A DNA stretch of 64,000 nt, from positions 8,747,001-8,811,000 of the forward strand of contig OX637332.1 of NCBI GenBank assembly GCA_951799405.1, read 5' to 3'. The position numbers were made by a program, and so were the translations under genes. The notes beneath the pieces were generated by a model. The model was not told the origin of the DNA, made no database searches, and saw only the letters and a program-made list of their open reading frames with translations. The stretch is from Agapetus fuscipes. Its lineage: Eukaryota > Arthropoda > Insecta > Trichoptera > Glossosomatidae. Positions 55,416-64,000 of this stretch are shown piece by piece. Position 1 is the first letter of the stretch; each line of letters begins with the position of its first letter.

Positions 55416-57647
55416 TCGCTATAGTTTAAGCTATTTTTAATATTTTTCACTATTATCATGTGCAAAATGTAAAAATCAACATCGATAATTCTAAGTATAT
55501 CCATTGACTTATTATATTTGACTATGAATTAACATTAATTGTATACACTGTTAGTTTTATAGCTTTTACAGTCAAGTATAGAAAAATATACATAAAGCGT
55601 AAGGGTAGATAGGGTTTCTTTACTAAAAATTAAGATAGAGTAAGAATAAATTATTGATTTTCATTTATCCGATTGTTTTCAAAATTAAAAGGTTTTTTTT
55701 ATGAGTTCAGTCGTGTCTTTTTGTTATAAATTGATAAATACAAATATTTGTATTCAATCCGTATTACATAGAAAAGATCAAAGGGTTTGTGGTTAAAAAT
55801 CTTTCAAATATTATCTGAGTTTAAAAAATTAATTTCAATAAATATGTACCTATTGATTTATTTTCTCTCTTATGATCATACTGTTTAATATCGATAATCA
55901 TGTTTTATATGCTTCCCGAGTACACCGATTATATCTTTAGACACCTAAATATAGACATTTTTTTTTTTATCGTTAGGTATTGTCATGATAGTATAAATGC
56001 TTTTTAGATATTAGACTTTTATATATTTTAAAAATAAAACAAAACTTGTTTGTGAAAGTCGAACGCAATAAAAATATGAAGATTTTCTGCAAAAGTTTGA
56101 TTTTTAAAATGAATAGGTTTTTTTTATGTGCGATTGTAACCCACTAAACTTGAAACGAGGCGCGTACAATCCAAAGAGACCAATAAACATCAGAAAAATG
56201 TTTTCCCTTTAAATAAAAATATGGCAAGGTGTTAAGAAATGACCCAAATTTGTTATCAATTAAATTGATACTGTTGTATAATTTTTTCTGCCTTTATTAG
56301 CCTCTATGGAGTGTTTGCTAGTGATTGATAAAAAAATGCATTCATAGCTGCTATACAAGGAAGTTTTGCAGGGTCGACTATATTTAATTATTAGGCCTCT
56401 AAAAGATAAGACAAACTTTGTGATATCGTTGCAATGAAAAAGAAGAAACACTTCCACATAAACTTTAATTCTATATTGCTATTAAAATTATACTTATTTT
56501 TTCTCATTATATCTAAGATGTGCCTTATATGAGTTATTGTTTACATGATAAATAGCCGTAGAATCTACAGAATTAGACGCTAGAATATTATGCACTTGTC
56601 TTACAACTAGTAACGTATAATTTATAAAGAAATATCACAAGGGTAGTTGATTATAGTCTGGAATAATAGAAGGCAATTTTACGATTAAACATTTAACAGC
56701 TACTCGACTACGGGGGTACCAAATAGACGAACCAGAGATTTTAAATCTTCCAGAAATATATATTTTATAGTTACTTATTATAAAAGTATTTTAGCTAAGA
56801 CGAAACCCAAAGAATGCAATTGAAATCAGAATAGAAAGCAAGACTGTACAAAAAAATTAATTGATTGAAAAGCGATTATGAATAATTTATTAAAAAAGTA
56901 ACATTGTAGCTGCCAAACTGATAGAGAAGAGGAAACCGGATTTAAGTAGTTAAGAAATGTTTATTAGATTTTTAAAAACTGTCGTTTACCGTATGTGGTA
57001 TTTATTCACTGCTTTTCTTTTCAATTTTTCAAATCTAGCTTGCAGTGTTTACACCAGTTTTTTATATATAAAAAGAGTTTTGCTTTGGCAACATATCAGA
57101 TTGTATCGAAGTAAATACAATGAATATTTAGCAAAGTAGATAAAAAATAATCGATAAGAGTTTGTTCATTATTATTCATAGATAATAAAGTAAGTGTTAG
57201 ACATAGTAATTGATCCCCGTTTACCAAATTTCAACATTGAAAGCCAAAATTCATAGCTAGATAATATACATAAGAAATTCTACTAGATTTGTTATAATTT
57301 ACAAAATATTACTTAAGTATTGTCTATAATTTTTGTGTACTTGAAATCATAAAGTTTGGTCAAAATATACATAGGTAGGTAATAATAAATAGTTAAGACC
57401 TGTTTACATTTAATTTCATATTCAACTACAAAATTTAATTTGTAAGTAGAGTTATAAACTGAATCTAATGGATTTCGATAAAGAAAATATTTACGGACTG
57501 AAAAAAGGCGAAAAAGTTGTAAGGATATAATAACATTTAAGATTCAAATTCATTATTAATTCAATGTAAGTTCGTGATTACACACATCGAAATTTGTTAA
57601 CATATAGGTATTTATTTTATTTTAAACGTCTTAGCCGCCAACATTGC
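55416..57647. other. Intergenic AT-rich DNA
   Basis: No gene or classified repeat recognised over 2.2 kb. Confidence 0.4.
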
Positions 57648-57805
57648 AGATTCACTGCTTTAACAATTTGAGGTTTGGGTTTAATTTTTTTATATACACG
57701 CGCAGGATGTGTAAGCGCGAACTTGAAACTGCCTGCTTGTTTGCGTGTAGGTACTGAATTTAAATCTTAAATGTTAACATGCCTTTGCAACTTAGATTTT
57801 AGATT
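57648..57805 (+). mobile_element. L-A fragment
   Basis: Starts GCCGCCAACATTGCAGATTC, then TTTGAGGTTTGGGTTTAAT, TGTGTAAGCGCGAACTTG and GCAACTTAGATTTTAGATT. Diverged. Confidence 0.6.
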
Positions 57806-58189
57806 GGCCAGTATTTTTGATATTAATTATACGCGGAAAAACATCACTTGAATCCAATAAATGTTATAATTAAAATGGCCAATTTTGACGTACATCCAGG
57901 ATATATTTGATACTGACCAACTATTTAAAATTTAATTCCTTTTTGACATGTCTACAAAATCTGAAATATTCAGGGATTGTATGCATCAATCAATATAAGA
58001 ACTAAAAATAGATGGAATATTAGAGTCGTTTGGTGTACCAAATTGCAGACTTCTAAGAACGCAGGCGACGCGTTATAATCATTTCCCAGGCAACTGTCAA
58101 TGAAGACTTTCAAACGAAAATAACTGCTATATCTTTATTTTCAGTTGAACACCTTTTACATTCCACAAACATTGTTTGGGAAAAACCGA
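57806..58189. other. Intergenic AT-rich DNA
   Basis: Nothing recognised. Confidence 0.4.
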
Positions 58190-58390
58190 CAAACGCCGTT
58201 CACATTTTCTGTATTGACCGTTGTCGAAGAACCTTAGGAAGATTGGGGAAAGGTCGCCCAAGAACTTCATACTTCCAGGATTTGAAGCGGTTCATGGATG
58301 TCTCGTATTATTTGCAGATCAAGAGGATGACAACCAACAGAAATAGATGGCTGGCACAACAAGGAACTGCCTTTAGAAGATGATGATGAT
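58190..58390 (+). pseudogene. LINE C-terminal fragment
   Basis: Encodes GRLGKGRPRTSYFQDLKRFM then RNRWLAQQGTAFR. The G-R-P-R-T ... R-x-R-W-L-x-x-Q-G-T-A-F-R ending is a LINE C-terminal signature. Isolated, no catalytic part. Confidence 0.65.
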
Positions 58391-59486
58391 CATGATCGAT
58401 GGTTGTATGGGATTAAAAAAAAAAGGAAAGATTGAATTGGGAAAGAAGACTTGTAAAATAGGTGAGAGAATTGTCATAGAAAAGTAGGAGGAATTGGTTC
58501 AGTACATTTGTGTTCGTAAACACCTTCATAATTATAGCACTTTGTGAATCACGTTAAATCTAGAGTGGAAGTTATGTTACAAAGGGAACAGTATAAATAG
58601 TGTTTAGGCCTAAATTTAATAATGTAATACTACCTATGTAATTTTATGATAGCATAGTCGCATGGTAAAAGTTTAAAAGACATGAATGAAAAATATGTAG
58701 CCATCTCAAAAATAATACACATTCAGATTGGAAAGAATGGCAGTTTTGATGCCTCATTCTCAAGGTAAAAAAAGGTCTTATTAGCACGAAAAAAGAAGAA
58801 AAATTCTTCAAGCATTTGTAATGTAGGATTGATTTTCTTGTTACCATGCTAAAAAACCTTTTTTACTGTTTACTTAAAACAAATGAATTTCGACAAATTT
58901 GGATGCAATAATATAAAACAACACAATGAAATTAGTTAAGATTTGCAAGTTAATTTTTTTGTAAATGAATTATACGTATTTTTGTTTGCACTTTCAGTGT
59001 GATGTGTATTATTTTACGTTGGCTAAGGTGAAAAAATATTATTCTCTAGTAGTAAACAGTAATGAAATATTGTAAACTTTGTTCAATTAGTCAGACTATG
59101 AGTTAAGCTAGGCCTCGATTTTTGTCATAAAAAAAACAAGTAAAAAATCTCACTAACATGAATACACAATTACTAAGAAGTTAAAAAAAAGTGAGCTTTA
59201 TTTCTTAGATTCCTTATGATGATAAAAATGTGTTTAGGTAGTGAATGCCTTTTTAAAAGACAAAAAAAAAGATACGCATTCCTTCAACATACAATTGAAA
59301 TCAATGTACATAAAAAGGCCTAGCTTTTAACATTGAATAAGGGAACATTAAATGTTTTTCTTATTTTAATGATTAATTTTTTATCATCTCATTTTTTATT
59401 TGTTCGTTTTTTCGCAAAACATGGAGTATCTTTAAAAATATTTTCAATTATACAGATTTTTTTATGTAACATTTACATTACTGATA
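58391..59486. other. Intergenic AT-rich DNA
   Basis: Nothing recognised. Confidence 0.4.
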
Positions 59487-59720
59487 CTGGAGACTTGCTT
59501 TCCGGGATCTGTTGTCGCGGTATGTAGGTCGACGCCTTCCGGACGTTTCGCCCATGTTTGCGATGAGCTACTTCAACGTGAAAGTGAATGTGATGAAAGT
59601 GTGTGTAGTGTGTACAATCGGGATTTAAGCATTCAGAAGCCCATCGTAGACATAAGCGCAACGTCCAGAAGCTCCAGCTCCCACAGACCCGGCAACTGAT
59701 CCCGGAAAACAATTCTCCAG
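59487..59720. mobile_element. Fold-back element, copy 2
   Basis: CTGGAGACTTGCTTTCCGGG on the left and GATCCCGGAAAACAATTCTC then CAG on the right; arms about 90 bp with more mismatches than copy 1. Same family as 31649-31915. Confidence 0.75.
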
Positions 59721-60524
59721 CAACATCAGCCGGCCTTGTAAGCCTATAACTCCTATTCGTTTATTTACTATCACACAACATAATTATTGGTATTTTTTAT
59801 GTACATTTAAGTTATCTAATTAATTCAACAACACACCTACATACGCTTCTACTTTGGTTACGTTTATATACTTCAACATTTCAATTTTATACATGTATAT
59901 TACACCCTACAAGGAAATATTTAAGTCTATTTGATAGATATGTAAATGCCATTGTTCTTATTACTAAGAAAATGAATGAATCAGTTTTAGAAAAAGTTAT
60001 TTTAATTCTTGTGTATAAGTTTGTAATTCCATGTACTTGGTAATAACAAAAACTTTGAATTAAGGGATGATGATTTCATTGATTTCTTATGGCAGAAGTA
60101 TAAAAAGATAAAAAAAAATATTCATAGTCACAAACAAATTTATCTCTTAATGTTTTTTTTCTGGGATAATAAAATTGTATGTAAATAGGCACCTATTAAC
60201 TTTGATTTCAGAAACTTTCGTTTTTACCTAGATAATTAAAATAATTTTATATTTTTATACTGGCAAAAGTTTTCACCTCCCACATTGGCCATATCCTCGT
60301 ATATTAGAAATGGGGATATATAAAGTTGTATGTTTTTTCTCACTTAACCAATGTTTCTGATTGAGAGCCACAATGCCTAATAATAATTTTGATCCAAAAA
60401 AAGAAGTAAATAATGAAGGTGAAAATTATTACGTGTTTAAAGAATATGGAACTTTTCATTCATTCATTCAATTGTTATTTTTGTTATTGTTATTCCTTAT
60501 TATTAAAATCATTATTATGCCGCA
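59721..60524. other. Intergenic DNA downstream of the kinase gene
   Basis: No gene seen. Confidence 0.4.
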
Positions 60525-60530
60525 TTTATT
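60525..60530 (-). terminator. Candidate polyadenylation signal of the DDR-like gene
   Basis: TTTATT on the plus strand (AATAAA on the coding strand), about 80 bp after the stop codon. Confidence 0.4.
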
Positions 60531-60609
60531 GTTATCACACAAACACAGACTGGCATGGTGAAACAATTGAGATCCAGTTGGATGGATCATCATTGGCGGC
60601 ATAGTGGTG

Positions 60610-63559
60610 TCATACGGTCACGTATCCCAAATTCTTCCTCTGCAGAAAGAGATGAATCTCTGAAAACGGAGGACGCTCTCTCTCGTCTCGTCTCCAACAC
60701 TCCAGCATCAATTCGTGGATGTCTCTTGGACAGTTGGGAGGACGAGGCAGCGATCTGAATCTGCCGTCGTTTCGGCTTAGGTGAGCCAATCCATCTAGCA
60801 CTTCTGTATCGGATATGTCTTCGTAAGGTCGACGCCTGCAGGCTGTTAGGATTTCGTCTAAGGTCACAGCGAAGGCCCAGACGTCGCTTTTGGTTGTATA
60901 CTTTCCGAGGAACACGGATTCCCAGGCCATCCATCGTATGGGGAGGGGAAGAGTGCCATCTACTTTGTAGTAATCTTCTGCGTAGAGTTCGTTGTCAGTG
61001 CCGAAGTCGGAGATCTTTACTTGGTAGGCCTTTCCAATTAGACAGTTTCTGTGAACAGAAATATGAAAAATTATTGAAAAATAAAACTTTGCCTATCTCA
61101 TTCTCAATCAATGGACAGCAATTAATATTTTAATTCTTAGTATGAATAATCTTTAAATGATGGTTATGAAAAGTCTATTTATGATCTTTTACTGCGCATT
61201 TCAATAAGAAATTTGTTGAAGGATGTGCGAAAAGAATTACAAGCAATTCACATGTGAGTGTTAAACTCTTGATCAGGGGAACAGTAGGATAAAATCTGTC
61301 GTATTTAAAAATGAGAATTTAAGCAGCTTGACCTGTTGAGTTTCCCAACAATTGAAAGTTTAAGAAGTTTCTTCTTTCTCCAATTCTATATCTTTTCAGT
61401 GGCAATGTCATAGGTCATGGTCAAGTCAGACTTAAAAATGGTAAAACACTAGAAAATATGTATTATCTATTGATAATCTATAATCTAAGATGCAAATATA
61501 TATTTTATTTAAGATTTATATTAAATGTATTCCCACAAGCAGACACGTATAAGTTCGCGCTTAAACATGCCACATGTGAACCCACAATATAAAACCCAAT
61601 CTCAAATGAACATAAGCCCTGCGACTCTTGCCGACCTTCACTGAAATAAGGGTGACATTGGCAAACTGAACCATTTTTTACAGTATGCGTGGGACTCAGC
61701 CTCAATATTATCATGCTTTTAATAAGTTTTAGATAAAGCTATACTTTACCTAGCTGCCAGGTCTCGATGTACAAAGTTCAAGGACTCCAGATATCTCATC
61801 CCAGCGGCTATCTGCGTCGCTATATGCAGCAAGCAAGGCAGCGGAGGAGTAGGTCTGGTCCTCTCCAGCCATTGTCGCAGGTCTCCGTGTTCCAGGTACT
61901 CCAGGACAGCTGCGTGCGGCTCGTCGCGTCTGCAGGCGCCAAGAACTCGGGCAATATGGGGATCGTCTAAAGCAGCCAGGATGCGAACGTCGCGACGAAA
62001 CTCTTCCCTGAAACAAGGAAAATCAAGTTGAGATTTTGTAATTTTTGTTGCAATACTAATAGCCTTTGAAAGTAATTTTTTTTCTCGGTGGGTAAATGCC
62101 ACACCTCTATGTGGCCCTTGCCAATCAATAGCAAAATAATTATTTGCCTTTTCCCTAACAACCCAGCCATATACCTACTTGTACAAATTTGTTGCCTGTG
62201 GCATTTGTTTATAGGCTTGCTTATTGTAAATTAGGCTCTCAAAAACTGCAAAAGAACTAAGACAAAAACGGATACGTATTAGGAAAATCTCTTGAAAGCA
62301 AGCCGTGAGATATTTGTTTATTTTTTTGTGAAATGGTGCTTTTTTATCTATTTAGATGCAAAGATTATTCAACAAATGAAGCAACAAAAGCTGAAATAAC
62401 TTATTCACATTCGCAAACTCCTTTTGCCAAAAAAAATGTTCACTTCACGTAGATCTTTAATATACCTAATGATATGTTGACTAAATTTAAAGCTTGAAAA
62501 ATAAATAGATTAAAATAAAATATTCTTTGTTATAATTCACATGAGTGAATTATAACAAAGAATATTTTATTTTATTATATTTTATATATTTTATTAAAAT
62601 GAACTTTCACGAAGTAACTGCTAAAAACCTAGATAATTGAAAAATAAAGTTGACTTCTTAGATATTTCTTAAAGGGCCTGTTGCACCAAACTCCAATCAG
62701 ACGAAAATCAAAATTAAGTGTGATTTCTCCCTTTCAAATCAAACAATTGATTGCATATACGTAAGTCAGCTGATGTGAATCATATTTCCTGTTCAAATTC
62801 CATCACATTTTTACCAACTTTCGAGAAATATTTAACCGAGGTCCTTACCAGAACTAAGCAATCAAATTTGATGTTTCAATCAAATATTGATTGGAGGTTG
62901 GTGCAACAGGCCCTAATTAATATTTTTGTAAAAGTGATCAAAATCCTTGACTTACTTTTCCTTTTCAGAAGCGTCTTGCAACAGAAATTTCACGGCAACC
63001 AAACGTTTCTCCAGACAAATGTTGGACCCATACTCTGGGATACCTTCCGCCTCAGCAACATAAACCTGAAAATACAGAAAAATTACATCATTTCCTTTGA
63101 GAGCAATAGAAATAAAATGAGGAATTTCAGAGACATGTATGAAGTAGTAATGTTAGAAATGAATGTCGTGAAAAAACAGGTTCGACTATTTTACTCCTTT
63201 AGGTTACATACTGTAGATATTTTTGACTACTACTTTTCATTTTTAACTCGTGTAATGAAATTTTTTGTATAATTTTTCTTCTTTATATTTTATTCTTTAT
63301 GTGTAGAACTATTTAAGGCTTAAACAATTTCTTTCACTATATTTGGACCATGATGAAAATCATCTTAGAAAAAAACCATAGAACTGCATGTTATTATAGC
63401 AAGCAAAAGAATGCGTACAAAACGAGTATTTTTTACCGTTCCAAATGCTCCTTCCGATAGCTTTGACAGCATACGCAGACGATGTCTTGGAAATTCAGCG
63501 ACAGAGGTTTGTTCCAGCCTCCTCTTCAGGGCACCGAGAACTTCAGTTTGATTAGGGGA
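60610..63559 (-). CDS. Ddr: Discoidin domain receptor-like tyrosine kinase, C-terminal kinase exons (partial)
   Basis: Receptor tyrosine kinase of the collagen-binding DDR family. Only the intracellular kinase is in the window; the discoidin and transmembrane exons lie to the right. Exons in coding order: 63559-63437, 63065-62956, 62007-61750, 61048-60610 (stop at 60612-60610), giving 309 residues with all phases joining. Motifs: glycine loop SEGAFGTVYVAE, catalytic lysine VAVKFLL, FVHRDLAARNCLIG, DFG in VKISDFGTDNELY, paired activation tyrosines AEDYYKVDG, PIRWMAWESVFLGKYTTKSD, and the C-terminal EIHLFLQRKNLGY that points to DDR among tyrosine kinases. Oddities: the residue at the usual helix-C Glu is Asp (EEFRRDVRIL), and the usual Trp of L-W-E is Asp (VTLDEIL). 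Convergent with PAN3. Confidence 0.85.
61480..61710 (-). mobile_element. L-A fragment in a kinase intron
   Basis: TATAATCTAAGATGCAAATA, then CCACAAGCAGACACGTATAA and AAGGGTGACATTGGCAAACT. Ends at CAGTATGCGTGGGACTCAGC, about 40 bp from the donor of the exon at 61750-62007. Confidence 0.7.
62087..62175 (-). repeat. Inverted copy of the 'GGTTGCTAGGG' repeat
   Basis: Contains TTTGCCTTTTCCCTAACAACC then CAGCC, complementary to the 27206 copy. In a kinase intron. Confidence 0.5.
62512..62573. repeat. Perfect 29-bp inverted repeat, 4-bp loop
   Basis: The left arm ends TTTGTTATAATTCAC, the loop is ATGA, and the right arm starts GTGAATTATAACAAA. No mismatches over 29 bp. In a kinase intron. Confidence 0.85.
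62673..62914. mobile_element. MITE with AGGGCCTGTTGCACCAA ends
   Basis: Terminal inverted repeats of about 27 bp (AGGGCCTGTTGCACCAAAC on the left, GGTTGGTGCAACAGGCCCT on the right). 242 bp, no coding capacity. The right end is about 40 bp from the donor of the kinase exon 62956-63065. The ends recall PIF/Harbinger MITEs. Confidence 0.75.
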
Positions 63560-64000
63560 CTGAAAAATGCATATTCAAACCGACTTTACAAATTACACTA
63601 TTTTAAGTTCAAATTGATATTATTATGATCGGAATGTAATTAGTTTACTTTGTACTATGTGAATGCCGACGTATACATTTACTTTTTAACTAGAGGTTTG
63701 TAAAAAAAAACTTTCTACCTGTGTTGGAATGAAATGTTATTTTACTAATGTCATCTTTGTTTGAAAAATGACAGGAGCTGCAGAATGTGTGCCTTCTTAG
63801 AAAATGAACATAAACGCCCAAGTAACCTTTTAGGTTTTAAAAAGGTTACAAAAAGGTTAAAAAGGTTCTGGGACCTTTTTTTAACCTTTTTAAAACCTAA
63901 AAGGTTACTTGGGCGGTCTTATTCATTAGATCGGTTGAAAATCAAAGTTGAACCTACTTTTCGGTATGGGTAACACTAATTTTTAAACTGCTTGAAAAAT
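63560..64000. other. Kinase intron (continues beyond window)
   Basis: No exon seen. Contains the palindrome at 63815-63915. The polypyrimidine/acceptor of the downstream exon reads GCATTTTTCAG on the minus strand. Confidence 0.5.
63815..63915. repeat. 101-bp palindrome built of AAGGTT repeats
   Basis: The arms (CGCCCAAGTAACCTTTTAGG onward and its reverse complement ending CCTAAAAGGTTACTTGGGCG) match over at least 33 bp. The centre has further AAAGGTT units. It may be a fold-back MITE. Confidence 0.8.

Overview
The window is eukaryotic nuclear DNA from an AT-rich, transposon-laden genome, almost certainly an insect. A hemipteran is my guess, at low confidence. The evidence is spliced genes with clean GT-AG introns, receptor-type signalling genes of animal architecture, and dense LINE, SINE, MITE and LTR insertions. 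There is nothing bacterial: no operons and no CRISPR.

Three host genes can be reconstructed exon by exon. (1) Phospholipase C gamma (+ strand, 12 coding exons, 11162-25248, 1197 aa) is complete, with PH, EF-hand, X box, split PH, two SH2, SH3, Y box and C2. (2) PAN3, the pseudokinase subunit of the PAN2-PAN3 deadenylase (+ strand, 12 visible exons, 35569-45746), lacks only its N-terminal zinc-finger exon(s). (3) A discoidin-domain-receptor-like tyrosine kinase (- strand, last four exons, 63559 down to 60610) runs off the right edge. PLC gamma and PAN3 are in tandem; PAN3 and the kinase converge.

All other sequence is intron or intergenic DNA built largely of mobile elements. The left 10 kb holds a 37-bp minisatellite and a 645-bp hAT element split by a young Ty3/Gypsy retrotransposon with identical 233-bp LTRs and an open 1220-codon gag-pol. 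PLC gamma intron 2 carries a 5'-truncated CR1/Jockey-group LINE with a 945-codon reading frame. About 18 fragments of one LINE 3' end with a TTAGA/TTTAGA tail ('L-A' here) are scattered throughout. A SINE family with a 5S-rRNA head and a tRNA-like second module ('SINE-B' here) is present in about ten copies. Fold-back elements, hAT, Tigger and Harbinger-like MITEs make up much of the rest.

The most unusual observation is in PAN3. A fold-back element in the intron at 39969-40981 carries an 82-bp, 80/82-identical, antisense copy of PAN3's own exon at 42791-43018. The PAN3 pre-mRNA therefore contains an inverted pair about 2.8 kb apart that brackets two exons. It could form dsRNA, affect splicing or promote circular RNA.
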